Made by a program: the position numbers and the translations under genes
Shown: in pieces, positions 53,233-60,382 of the stretch
How the letters are laid out: every line of letters starts with the position of its first letter
Position numbering within the stretch: position 1 is the first letter of the stretch
Notes under the pieces: generated by a model
Database searches by the model: none
What the model was told of the DNA's origin: nothing
Seen by the model: the letters and a program-made list of their open reading frames with translations, nothing else
Origin: Candidatus Lernaella stagnicola
GTDB taxonomy: Bacteria > Lernaellota > Lernaellaia > Lernaellales > Lernaellaceae
Length of the DNA stretch: 60,382 nt
Reading direction: 5' to 3'
Assembly (NCBI GenBank): GCA_030765525.1
Contig: JAVCCK010000021.1
Span: 1 to 60,382 of the forward strand

Positions 53233-54363
53233 CTAACTCTGCGGCGGATACGGCAGCGGCGGATGGCTTGCCAGGAACTCGACAATCTCCTCCACGTCGT
53301 CGGTGATCAGCAAAAGCTTTGCGTAGACGTGTGGCGCGGCGATTTTTTCCAGCAAGCGGAAAATCGGCGCCGTTTCCGTCCAAAACTTTCGGCCGTAGAA
53401 CACCATTGGGCTGATCCAGTGAAAGAGCCCATACTGGTTTTGCGCCGCGTCTTGGAACACTTCCTGGAAGGTGCCGGCGCTGCCCGGTGTATAGACGACG
53501 CCGTGCCGGCAGATGGCCAGCAGACCGTCTTCGCGGATACTGTTGGCGAAATACTTGGCGATATACGGTGTGAATTGGTTGGTGGGTTCGTGGCCGTAGA
53601 ACCAAGTAGGAATGGCCAGGCTCTCGCCGCCGGCCGGATAACGCTGCAGCAGTTCGCAGCTTAGTTCAACGTAGCGATCGGCGAGGAAATCGGTTTCCTG
53701 CTGCAACAAATCGACGGCGCGTTCGACTTCGTCGGCCTCGCGCGGGGCCAAGTACGCGCCAAGATTGCCCGCCTCCATCGCGCCCGGTCCGCCACCGGTG
53801 GCCACGAAGTAGTCGGCCCGGGTCAAGCGACGCCCGAGACTCACGATGTCCCGGTAAGCCGCTTCGTCGCGTTTCATCGCATGACCGCCCATGATGCCCA
53901 CGACTTTCGGTCGCGAGGCGAGAAGCTCCCGCAGGGCGTCGTCGATCGCGTGGTCATGGATGCGCTGGGCGAGGGCTTCGATGATGGGCGGCGAGCTTTC
54001 GGGGCCGCGGTATTGCGCGAAGTGCCGGTAAATGCGCCCGTCGAGTGTGTCGTGGAGAAAGCTGCCGAGTTTGCCGGGCACATAGCCTTCCATCAATTCG
54101 CTCGGCGCGTACAGGGTGGCGCGATAGGGTCGATAGGGCAAAGCGGGTAATCGCGGAAAGACGATACCACCGGTGTCGACGATGTGGTCCAGGGCGTTGG
54201 GCGTGAGGTGGCAGCCGAGGAAAAACGCCCCGGTGGCCGGCACGCGTCGCAGTTCGGCATCGAGGGAAGTCAGATCGACATTTTGGATGACGACATCAAG
54301 CAGGGTACCGTGGTCGGCCAGATGGCGTCGCAGGGCGTCGGCGTTTTGAAATTCGATCAACAA
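53233..54363 (-). CDS. LOG-family Rossmann nucleotide-binding protein
   Basis: 376 aa. The core has GIMGGHAMKRD, ATGGGPGAMEAGNLGAYL and PGSAGTFQEVFQ, the last being the LOG motif P-G-x-x-G-T-x-x-E. Known relatives (LOG, PpnN) hydrolyse nucleoside monophosphates to base and ribose phosphate. It is longer than plant-type LOG (about 200 aa), carrying an extra N-terminal domain like PpnN. TTG start at 54363, 10 nt after the fur stop. Confidence 0.85.
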   Translation of the reverse strand: MLIEFQNADALRRHLADHGTLLDVVIQNVDLTSLDAELRRVPATGAFFLGCHLTPNALDHIVDTGGIVFPRLPALPYRPYRATLYAPSELMEGYVPGKLGSFLHDTLDGRIYRHFAQYRGPESSPPIIEALAQRIHDHAIDDALRELLASRPKVVGIMGGHAMKRDEAAYRDIVSLGRRLTRADYFVATGGGPGAMEAGNLGAYLAPREADEVERAVDLLQQETDFLADRYVELSCELLQRYPAGGESLAIPTWFYGHEPTNQFTPYIAKYFANSIREDGLLAICRHGVVYTPGSAGTFQEVFQDAAQNQYGLFHWISPMVFYGRKFWTETAPIFRLLEKIAAPHVYAKLLLITDDVEEIVEFLASHPPLPYPPQS

Positions 54364-54373
54364 GACACGCTTT

Positions 54374-54748
54374 CTATTCGTCGTTGCAGCGATAGCATAC
54401 GCCGAAGAGGAACAATTCGTGGGAATCCACCGAAAATCCGGGTGGGGCGAGTTTACTCTCGTCGATGGGGCAACCGGGGAAGTCGAAAAGCTTCCGGCAG
54501 CGGCGGCAGTAAAAATGATGGTGGTGATCGATCCCGGCGCGCTCGTAGAGTGTCCCGAGTTCGGGCACCGGCACCTCGACGATTTCGCCTTCGCCGATCA
54601 GTAACTTCAGGTTGCGGTAGACGGTGGCGATGCCCAATTGCGGCACTTTACTTTGGGCAAATTCGTGAACTTCCTCGACCCGTAACGGCCGCGGATTCTC
54701 CAAAAACACCGCACGAATAGCGTCCCGCTGTCTCGTTTTTCGCTGCAA
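54374..54748 (-). CDS. Fur-family metalloregulator
   Basis: 124 aa. Winged helix with IATVYRNLKLL (40-50), metal site region DHHHHFYC (74-81) and two structural CxxC pairs (Cys81/84, Cys118/121). Could be Fur, PerR or Zur; the N-terminus is shorter than E. coli Fur and lacks its His33-type context, so PerR-like is possible. TTG start after AGGAG at 54748. Upstream of and probably co-transcribed with the LOG gene. Confidence 0.9.
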   Translation of the reverse strand: MQRKTRQRDAIRAVFLENPRPLRVEEVHEFAQSKVPQLGIATVYRNLKLLIGEGEIVEVPVPELGTLYERAGIDHHHHFYCRRCRKLFDFPGCPIDESKLAPPGFSVDSHELFLFGVCYRCNDE

Positions 54749-54798
54749 TTGGTTACTCCTACAACACTAAACATAGCGAATACCACGCGTCATACAAG

Positions 54799-54824
54799 AG
54801 CGGCGCGGGAAAACAACCGCGCCG
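54799..54824 (-). terminator. Possible terminator after ndk
   Basis: On the minus strand GGCGCGG and CCGCGCC pair around a short TTGTTTTC loop, followed by GCTCTTGTAT with few U residues. It lies 60 nt after the ndk stop. Weak U-tract, so uncertain. The region 54749-54887 is otherwise empty. Confidence 0.35.
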
Positions 54825-54887
54825 AGCCGGAGCTTGATAACACCACGGCTGCGTTGCCGGGCATCGATTTGTCGGCCTGAGGCGCGG

Positions 54888-55307
54888 CTAGAAGATCTCG
54901 CTGGCGGCGAAAAAATAGGCGATTTCCTCTGCGGCGGTCTCGGGCGCGTCGGAGCCGTGTACCGTGTTTTCGGTGAGGCTGTCGGCCCACTGGGCGCGAA
55001 TCGTACCGGGCGCGGCTTTGGCCGGGTCGGTGGCGCCCATCAGTTCGCGGTTTTTCGCGATGGCGTCTTCGCCTTCGAGCACCATCACCAAGCAGGGGCC
55101 GCGGCTCATGAAGTCCGTGAGGTGGTCGAAAAAGGGCTTGTCGCGATGGACGGCATAGAACCCTTCGGCTTCGCGTTTGCTCAGCCATATCAATTTCGCC
55201 GCTTTTACGCGCAGCCCGTTTTGTTCGAAGCGATCGATAATCCGCCCGATGAGGTCTTTCTCGACGGCGTTGGGTTTGATGATCGACAGCGTGCGCTCGA
55301 TGGTCAT
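54888..55307 (-). CDS. ndk: Nucleoside diphosphate kinase
   Basis: 139 aa. It transfers phosphate from ATP to NDPs through phospho-His117 in [18 protein letters not shown] at the start and ELMGATDP in the middle are family hallmarks. Normal length. GGAGGAAG precedes the ATG. Divergent from the SGNH gene. Confidence 0.97.
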   Translation of the reverse strand: MTIERTLSIIKPNAVEKDLIGRIIDRFEQNGLRVKAAKLIWLSKREAEGFYAVHRDKPFFDHLTDFMSRGPCLVMVLEGEDAIAKNRELMGATDPAKAAPGTIRAQWADSLTENTVHGSDAPETAAEEIAYFFAASEIF

Positions 55308-55410
55308 CTCTTCCTCCTTGCGTGGACGAATTCAAGATAAGCGTCCCGCCGCGAAAAGCAACTTGACGGCGCGGCTCGCTCGCCTACTCTGAGCGGAAGG
55401 AGGTGCCCCG

Positions 55411-56496
55411 GTGGCGGGAACATCGCTGCGACGAAAAGCTGTGCAATTACGTAAGCGGTTGTTGTTTGCGGCCGTAGTGACACTGCTTTGCCTTGCGGTT
55501 GTTGAGGTGCTGCTTCGCATCGGCGGCGTCGCGCAAACGACGGCCGAGCAATTGTTTTCCGATGTGTACGACGTCAACTACGCCATGGTGCCGCACGCGA
55601 TGAATCCGTGGACGGACGTGGAGGAATTCCTCAACGGATCGGGCTTTCGCGGTCATGATGTGGACCCAAAAAAGAAGCCCGGCACCTACCGCATTCTAAG
55701 CGTCGGCGACTCCACGACTTTCGGCACCAACGTTCGCGTCGAGCAGACCTACATGTACCTGCTGGGCGACATGCTGCGCGGACGGGGCTTGCCGGTCGAG
55801 ATGATCAACGCCGGTATGCCGGGTTCGTCGCTCTGGAAGCAAGCGATTATGATCGAGAAGCGCTTCCGAAATTACGAGTTCGACCTCGTGGTGCTCTATA
55901 CCAACTACGGTTATCGACGCGATTATCTCGAGTTACGCAAGTTCATGGAAGAACATCGCCTGCGGATGCAGGTGCGCGACGGGCTGGCGCGTCTTCATTT
56001 GTACAAACTGCTGCGGCTGTGGCTGCGGCCACCCGACTTCGCCCGCCACGCGAGCCAGTACGGGGACCTCGAGGGGTTCGTTAACTCCATTGATGACGCC
56101 AACACGCGCAAGCTGATCAGCCATTACACCGAGCAGGATCTGAAGCGCATCAAGGCCCGTTGTGACAAGCTCGGCGTACCGTTGCTGGTCGTTCCGTTGC
56201 TTTCGCGAGGCGTTTTTCATGACGCGATGGCGGTCAAAGCGGAGCCGGGTTCGCCATGGTGGCGGTTTCACTATCTCCAAGCTCAAAGCGCGGCGCACAC
56301 CGGCGTCGTGGCGCGCCGCTTGGGGTTGATGGTGGTCGACGCGTCCGACGAATTTCTCAAGGCGTACTATCGGCGCGAGATGTTTCTTGACGACTGTCAC
56401 TTTTCGCCTGCCGGTCACGACGTGTTGGCCCGCATGCTGGCCGAGGCCGTCTGCGAGCAGAATCTGCTGCCCGCTCCCTGCGCGCCGGGCGGTTGA
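55411..56496 (+). CDS. Membrane-anchored SGNH/GDSL hydrolase-like protein
   Basis: 361 aa. One TM helix (about 17-36), then SGNH-fold domain: block I SVGDSTTFG with Ser101, block II GMPGSS, block III TNYGYRRD, and block V DDCHFSPAGH with the Asp-x-x-His pair. Such proteins often act as O-acyl esterases or transferases on polysaccharides. GTG start after GGAAGGAGG. Immediately upstream of tRNA-Sec. Confidence 0.86.
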   Translation: MAGTSLRRKAVQLRKRLLFAAVVTLLCLAVVEVLLRIGGVAQTTAEQLFSDVYDVNYAMVPHAMNPWTDVEEFLNGSGFRGHDVDPKKKPGTYRILSVGDSTTFGTNVRVEQTYMYLLGDMLRGRGLPVEMINAGMPGSSLWKQAIMIEKRFRNYEFDLVVLYTNYGYRRDYLELRKFMEEHRLRMQVRDGLARLHLYKLLRLWLRPPDFARHASQYGDLEGFVNSIDDANTRKLISHYTEQDLKRIKARCDKLGVPLLVVPLLSRGVFHDAMAVKAEPGSPWWRFHYLQAQSAAHTGVVARRLGLMVVDASDEFLKAYYRREMFLDDCHFSPAGHDVLARMLAEAVCEQNLLPAPCAPGG

Positions 56497-56531
56497 CCAC
56501 CGCGGCCGTCAAGGCTACAAACGAAATCCAT

Positions 56532-56629
56532 GGAAGTGGCACGGTAACTGGTGTGCCGCCCGGTCTTCAAAATCGGTGAGGGTCGCTAATCACGGCCCTG
56601 GTGGGTTCGATTCCCATCCACTTCCGCCA
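56532..56629 (+). tRNA. selC: tRNA-Sec (selenocysteine), anticodon TCA
   Basis: 98 nt. An eight-base-pair acceptor stem (GGAAGTGG with CCACTTCC), discriminator G and encoded CCA. Anticodon stem CCGGT/ATCGG around loop CTTCAAA gives anticodon TCA, which reads UGA. A seven-pair variable arm (AGGGTCG/CGGCCCT) and T arm GTGGG-TTCGATT-CCCAT are present. The long acceptor and variable arms separate it from suppressor-like tRNAs. The organism therefore probably makes selenoproteins; I see none in this window, nor selA, selB or selD. Confidence 0.96.
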
Positions 56630-56726
56630 GCTTTTCGTAGGGGTTACGGGTACTTACGTGCTTGTGACCCCTTGTTATTTGCCGGTGTGACCAAAAGTGT
56701 GACCAAAAACCGCGGGCACTTCATTG

Positions 56727-57178
56727 CTACTCAGCCTTCCCATCCTGGTTTTCCTCATCGTCTTTGACCAAGCCGAGGTCGGAGTACAGCTTGTTCACAG
56801 CTTCATCTTTCGCCTCGGGTGAAAGGTGGGCATAGCGCATCGTCGTCTCGATGTGCTTGTGCCCGAGTAGCTTCTGGACGATGTAGAGCGAGACCCCTCG
56901 GATAACAAGTTGGCTTGCGAAACTGTGCCGCATGTCGTGGAAGGTGATCCGAGGTAATCCAGCATGTCGTTGAACCCTGTGAAGAGCACCGAGGTACTCG
57001 TGATCCAAGATGTGGGTTTTAAGCCTCCCGGGAAAGACCAGATCAGTCTTGAGGTGCCGAAGCTGGCGATAGCGCCAGAGCACCTTCTTTAGCTCGGGGT
57101 GCATCGGTACCTCACGTGTTTCGACTCCTTTGGGCGTGCCCACCCTTCCGAGGTAGACGGCGCGATCGACGATGATGA
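56727..57178 (-). pseudogene. Tyrosine recombinase (phage integrase), 5'-truncated
   Basis: About 150 codons of the catalytic domain: ...VDRAVYLGR, GTPKGVETREVPMHPELK, HDMRHSFASQL (His-x-x-Arg), LGHKHIETTMRYAHLSPE with the nucleophile Tyr. The N-terminal SAM-like and core-binding parts are missing; the frame is cut at 57178, exactly where repeat copy 1 starts. Its 3' end faces selC 98 nt away, the usual layout for an integrase next to the tRNA it used as attachment site. Confidence 0.9.
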
Positions 57179-57385
57179 CCCCCGTGGGTTCCGAAAATTC
57201 GGTCCATGTTGATTTTACCTGCTTTTTCGTGATTGCCTTGAAATGCTTTTGGCATGAAAATCTTGCTCGAAATCACGATATTGACAGTCGCTGGTTTCGA
57301 GTCTTCATCCCGACAGAATAGGTAGATTTCGGCGTGGCCACAACTTGTTGATTTCATTAACGGACGAGTTTTGGCGAGGGACAGG
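57179..57385. repeat. 207-bp island repeat, copy 1
   Basis: Runs from CCCCCGTGGGTTCCG to TGGCGAGGGACAGG; nearly identical to 57936-58142 and 59917-60123, all 207 bp and in the same orientation. Ends carry short imperfect inverted CCCTCG and TCGTCC motifs. Differences among copies change most encoded residues in the minus-strand frame, so it is probably non-coding. Left end abuts the truncated integrase. Confidence 0.92.
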
Positions 57386-57444
57386 CGAGCCCCTTTGGAC
57401 TCCCCCGAAAAGGGTAAAAGGGGAAAAGAGCCCAAGGGTAACTC

Positions 57445-57935
57445 TTAACAGTCCCGGGAAATACGAAACCCAACGCTGCTGCCACGGTCGGCCGGATAGA
57501 ACCCGTTCCGATCCGACGCGCGCACATTGCCTGCAATAACGTACCAGCCACCGCCGCGAAGCACGCGGGTAGCGCCGTCTTCTTCGGGCCGATCAAAGCA
57601 CCACTCATAGACGTTGCCGAGCATGTCATAGAGGTCCCAGGCGTTCGGTTTCTTTTCGCCTACCGGATGGGTGTTGCGCTCTGAGTTGTCGAGATACCAA
57701 GCGATCTCGTCCACCGGCCCATAAGGGTCTTTCGTGCCTCCGGCCAAACAGGCGTAAACCCATTCTTCCGAGGTGGGCAAACGTATTCCTTTTGCGCCTT
57801 CGATTGGCGTCGCCGTATCGTTCGACTCATCAATGTCGTAGACTTCTTTCATACCCAGTTTCTTGGAAAGCGCATTGCAGAATTCTACCGCGTCCAGCCA
57901 AGAAACCGTTTCCACCGGATGATCCTTGGTTCCTT
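57445..57935 (-). pseudogene. FGE-sulfatase/SUMF1-domain protein, 5'-truncated
   Basis: About 160 codons of the C-terminal part of a formylglycine-generating-enzyme-like (C-type-lectin fold) domain: HPVETVSWLDAVEFCNAL, RLPTSEEWVYACLAGG, DMLGNVYEWC, RVLRGGGW and SSVGFRISRDC at the end. The 5' half is missing and the frame stops at repeat copy 2. The last 35 codons look like a retroelement-diversified region (see findings). The strand and truncation pattern match the integrase fragment. Confidence 0.88.
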
Positions 57936-58142
57936 CCCCCGTGGGTTCCGAAAATTTCGTCCATGTTGATTTCGCTTGTTTTTTCGTGATTGCCTTGAAA
58001 TGCTTTTGGTATGAAAATCTTGCTCGAAATCACGATATTGACGGGCGCTGTTTTCGAGTCTTCATCCCGACAGAATAGGGCGATTTCGGCGTGGCCACAA
58101 CGTGTTGATTTCATTGCCGGACGAGTTTTGGCGAGGGACAGG
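57936..58142. repeat. 207-bp island repeat, copy 2
   Basis: Same boundaries as copies 1 and 3. Left end abuts the truncated FGE gene; right end abuts unrelated sequence (58143 onward). Confidence 0.92.
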
Positions 58143-58203
58143 ATTTCGCCGCAGTGGCCTTCCCCACATCCCGGCTGGTCACGGTAACCAGTGTTTCGCT
58201 CAT
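58143..58203 (-). pseudogene. Possible 5' gene fragment (about 20 codons)
   Basis: On the minus strand an ATG at 58203 opens MSETLVTVTSRDVGKATAAK, which then runs into repeat copy 2 and stops shortly inside it. It may be the surviving start of a gene cut by the repeat. Too short to identify. Confidence 0.2.
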
Positions 58204-58273
58204 TTATTCCGCTTGCTGTGGCCTGTGGGGCTCGCCCTTCCGTCCACAGAAACAGGGTGTCGGACGAACAGAA

Positions 58274-58423
58274 TCAGTGGGACCTTAACTGAGGGCAGGT
58301 CACCAGAACCTTTTGCAAAGTCCGAAAGTGAATCCCGTACTCGCGGCAAATTTGACGCTTGCTCTCGTTTTCCACCAAAACTCGCCGCCGAATGTCGCGC
58401 CACATCTCCATGTCTTTGTACAT
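58274..58423 (-). pseudogene. IS21-family transposase IstA, N-terminal fragment
   Basis: 49 codons from ATG 58423 (after GGGGGAAAGG): MYKDMEMWRDIRRRVLVENE, then SKRQICREYGIHFRTLQKVL, the IstA helix-turn-helix start, ending at TGA 58274. A full IstA has about 500 residues and is followed by istB; both are missing. Remnant of an insertion sequence. Confidence 0.7.
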
Positions 58424-58517
58424 CCTTTCCCCCATCGTTTCGTAACCGAAACAACGGGAAATAACTCAGGATGCCACGACTTTCCACCGCCTCCACCAAA
58501 CCCGGCGAGTGCTTCAC

Positions 58518-58603
58518 TTTTCGACCGGCGATCACACTACAACGAACAGTGGCTGATCGAGAAAATGGGGTTCCGAAGCCCAAACCAAGTGCGCCGCGAA
58601 TAA
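58518..58603 (+). pseudogene. Possible transposase C-terminal remnant
   Basis: The plus-strand frame ends FDRRSHYNEQWLIEKMGFRS then PNQVRRE-stop. It resembles the tail of DDE/rve transposases (a Tyr-Asn then G-[FY]-x-[ST]-P pattern). No catalytic residues remain. 58424-58517 shows nothing clear. Confidence 0.35.
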
Positions 58604-58634
58604 GCCTTTGACAGAAAGGCCGCTTAGTGAAAAT

Positions 58635-58724
58635 ATGTGTCCAAGAAACCGGGTGCGGTACAGTTCGCAATCAATCAACAGTAGCAGTCGGTTCTGTCCG
58701 AAATGCGGGAAAGAACTTTTATAG
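58635..58724 (+). pseudogene. Zinc-ribbon gene remnant
   Basis: A 29-codon frame ends SSSRFCPKCGKELL before TAG, the second half of a double zinc ribbon; the first CxxC is degraded to MCPRN. It precedes a complete zinc-ribbon gene by 27 nt, so may be the end of a lost related gene. Confidence 0.45.
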
Positions 58725-58751
58725 CTCATCGGGTATAATGAGGAGGTCGAA

Positions 58752-59330
58752 ATGCCTTTTTGTCCATCATGTGGAAATGAGCTATCAGAGGATGCTCTAT
58801 TTTGCCAAAAATGCGGCAGTGCAAAAGAAGGTCCTGTCGCTGTTGTGCTCTCGCGAAGGGAAACCTTGAAGCGACACCTCTTATGGGGTGGATTTGCCGC
58901 AGTGGGTCTTTCTGCGACGGTGTTTGCAATGATCATAATGTTAGGAGCCTCGAAGATAAGAGAAATCGCGAACATACAAGCCAAACTTGGACAAGGTCTT
59001 CTGGCTGCTCTATTGATGTTAGGGGTCGGGGCGGTCGGCTATTGTTCCTTTCGCTGGCGACAAACGTATTCAATGCTGCTTAATCCATCAGGACAAGAAA
59101 TTTCGACCCGCACCAAGGTGATGCTGGCCGTTCTCGTCGCCACTCCGCTATTGTGTGGTATTGTGGTACCGGCGGCGTTTGTGATGGGCCTTTTTGCTTT
59201 AAATGAACTTGAGAAAGAACCGGAACGATACCGATTCCACACGGTTGTGCATGTTACGATCTCTTTGTTAGGGGGAATTATGCTAACCGCGATTCTCGGT
59301 TTTGTGCTGCTCATGATTGCCGGAGTTTAG
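58752..59330 (+). CDS. Zinc-ribbon membrane protein
   Basis: 192 aa. N-terminal zinc ribbon with CPSCG (4-8) and CQKCG (18-22), then four TM helices (about 42-65, 82-100, 124-150, 166-190). Clear GAGGAGG before the ATG. Base composition is much more AT-rich than the chromosomal genes, in line with acquisition with the island. Function unknown; such proteins are common in bacteria. Confidence 0.8.
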   Translation: MPFCPSCGNELSEDALFCQKCGSAKEGPVAVVLSRRETLKRHLLWGGFAAVGLSATVFAMIIMLGASKIREIANIQAKLGQGLLAALLMLGVGAVGYCSFRWRQTYSMLLNPSGQEISTRTKVMLAVLVATPLLCGIVVPAAFVMGLFALNELEKEPERYRFHTVVHVTISLLGGIMLTAILGFVLLMIAGV

Positions 59331-59443
59331 CTCTAATTCAAGGATACCTTACCACCGAAATGAATTTGGTGTGAAATGAGGTCAACAAATCGCCCTCCCA
59401 ACTTTTAACTGAAAGCGCGGACAGGCTCATAAGGAGTAAGCTC

Positions 59444-59662
59444 GTGGAAGAAAAATCGATCCTTTCAGAAGGCTGGATTATCATTGCTCTGCTGTTGGTT
59501 TTTCCGCCCCTTGGAATTTACCTCGCATGGAAAAACCCATCATGGTCGAAAAACACGAAGTTATTGATGACCACGATCCCCTTTTGCTTTTTCCTTCTCC
59601 TAATTGTGGTGCTTATTCTATCTGATCCTGCAATACTCCCGTTCATTTACGCTGTGTGGTAA
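59444..59662 (+). CDS. Small two-helix membrane protein
   Basis: 72 aa. Two TM helices (about 10-28 and 42-66) separated by WKNPSWSKNTK, a pattern seen in short membrane proteins that follow zinc-ribbon genes. GTG start with AAGGAG 8 nt upstream. Same strand and AT-rich composition as the zinc-ribbon gene; 113-nt gap. Confidence 0.65.
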   Translation: MEEKSILSEGWIIIALLLVFPPLGIYLAWKNPSWSKNTKLLMTTIPFCFFLLLIVVLILSDPAILPFIYAVW

Positions 59663-59726
59663 GGTTCATTTTCGACGACAGGTGAATTTTGATCTTGCCG
59701 AATAGAATATCCAATCAACCGAGAGG

Positions 59727-59916
59727 TTACGCCTCATCTTTTGCCGTGAATCCAAAGATTTTTCGCTGCTCTTCCCAGAGCGGCGGAATCTGTTTCTTGG
59801 TGAGCGTGGTGAGCGACAGGCCTGATGTTTCCTTGCCGTCCAGGATGGCATCGATGATGTCGGGGGCGAGCAGCGTGAGATCGAGCATGCGGCTTACGTA
59901 AGAGCCATCGACCTGA
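59727..59916 (-). pseudogene. Serine recombinase, C-terminal fragment
   Basis: About 62 codons: VDGSYVSRMLDLTLLAPDII, then DAILDGKE, and LTKKQIPPLWEEQRKIFGF near the end, the typical C-terminal tail of large site-specific serine recombinases. The catalytic resolvase domain is missing; the frame joins repeat copy 3 in frame, so an open frame of 122 codons spans both (59727-60095). Confidence 0.75.
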
Positions 59917-60123
59917 CCCTCGTGGGTTCCGAAAATTTCGTCCATGTTGATTTCACTTGTTTTTTCGTGATTGCCTTGAAATGCTTTTGGCATGAAAATC
60001 TTGCTCGAAATCACGATATTGACGGTCGCTGGTTTCGAGTCTTCATCTCGCCAGAATAGGGAGATTTTGGCGTGGCCACAACTTGTTGATTTCATTGACG
60101 GACGAGTGTTGGCGAGGGACAGG
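59917..60123. repeat. 207-bp island repeat, copy 3
   Basis: Third copy. Left end abuts the truncated serine recombinase; right end touches the stop codon of the small membrane gene at 60124. Differs from copies 1 and 2 at about a dozen positions each. Confidence 0.92.
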
Positions 60124-60312
60124 TCAGGAGTTCTTTTTCATCCTTTTCCAACCGCGGGGGATCAGGACCGCCAGGATAACTCCCGAAACGGTACCGATGG
60201 CGAACCCGGCGAGCAGCCACGGGAAGTGTTCGCGAAAAGCAAAGTAAACATAGATCAACGCCACCAGCGATATGAGTAAAAGCACTACTTCAACGATCCG
60301 GAGCGGTTTCAT
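60124..60312 (-). CDS. Small two-helix membrane protein, unknown
   Basis: 62 aa. Two TM helices (about 6-26 and 32-50) with basic tail RGWKRMKKNS. AGGAGG lies upstream of ATG 60312. Its stop is the first codon outside repeat copy 3. No family recognised. The remaining 60313-60382 shows no further gene. Confidence 0.55.
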   Translation of the reverse strand: MKPLRIVEVVLLLISLVALIYVYFAFREHFPWLLAGFAIGTVSGVILAVLIPRGWKRMKKNS

Positions 60313-60382
60313 TCAGACCTCCTTTTTAAGTTGCCGATCACCACTTATTCAACCGGCACAACAATGGTCGGCAGGCTGGAAT

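Noticed and set aside
57112-57435. Conserved protein encoded by the 207-bp repeat (MKSTSCGHAEIYLF...)
   Set aside because: Copies differ at many non-synonymous sites, start and end contexts vary, and there is no ribosome binding site; treated as non-coding.
58734-58739. TATAAT as a promoter of the zinc-ribbon gene
   Set aside because: Only 12 nt before the start codon and overlapping the ribosome binding region, without a -35.
57179-60123. CRISPR array or integron attC sites
   Set aside because: The three repeats are 207 bp, irregularly spaced (550 and 1774 nt apart) and separated by gene fragments, and I see no attC core pairs (GTTRRRY/RYYYAAC) or Cas genes.

Overview
The window is high-GC DNA (roughly 60%) from a Gram-negative bacterium. 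At least eight Sec signal or lipobox proteins, an MCE/MlaD protein, and many secreted proteins with poly-Asp linkers point to an outer-membrane organism. The poly-Asp lipoproteins, MopE-like Asp/Cys metal-binding repeats and MYXO-CTERM-like C-termini recall Myxococcota and other former deltaproteobacterial or related metagenomic lineages. I cannot name the phylum from sequence alone.

Layout. 1-610: end of an rRNA operon (23S 3' end, 5S, bidirectional terminator). 666-6396 (minus): four-gene run of a membrane spermidine-synthase-like protein, a MopE-like lipoprotein, a propeller protein and a small membrane protein. 6610-9264 (plus): lipoprotein methyltransferase, unknown lipoprotein, alpha/beta hydrolase. 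9849-13677: glyoxylate shunt (malate synthase, isocitrate lyase) and an aldo/keto reductase. 13651-15800: small membrane/lipoprotein genes among repeats. 15866-22759: MlaD-like protein, HAD phosphatase and large Asp-linker lipoproteins. 22804-29483: rarA, GT-C-like protein, nadK, recN, GNAT, small stress membrane protein. 29516-38370 (minus): hybrid histidine kinase, TtcA-like protein, sulfatase-superfamily lipoprotein, three paralogous membrane acyltransferases and mntP. 38535-41251: transporter, then three secreted Asp-rich proteins with a C-terminal Cys-TM-Arg signal. 41466-46937 (minus): purD-purE-tsaC-DUF1015-methyltransferase-rmlD, mostly overlapping or a few bases apart. 47005-55307: MBL hydrolase, two tandem zinc carboxypeptidases with Asp tails, transglutaminase-like protein, LOG protein, Fur, Ndk. 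55411-56629: SGNH protein and tRNA-Sec (selC). 56630-60382: a decayed, more AT-rich genomic island on the 3' side of selC, holding recombinase, IS and FGE-domain fragments and three copies of a 207-bp repeat.

Two themes stand out. First, ten proteins carry Asp/Asn-rich linkers. In four the tract directly follows a lipobox Cys; in six it precedes a C-terminal Ser-Gly-x-Cys motif, sometimes followed by a TM helix and Arg residues. This looks like a surface-anchoring scheme with the linker always next to the anchor Cys. Second, the selC island contains a 207-bp repeat whose same end marks the 5' truncation point of three unrelated genes. One of these, an FGE-domain fragment, ends in a region resembling a diversity-generating-retroelement target.
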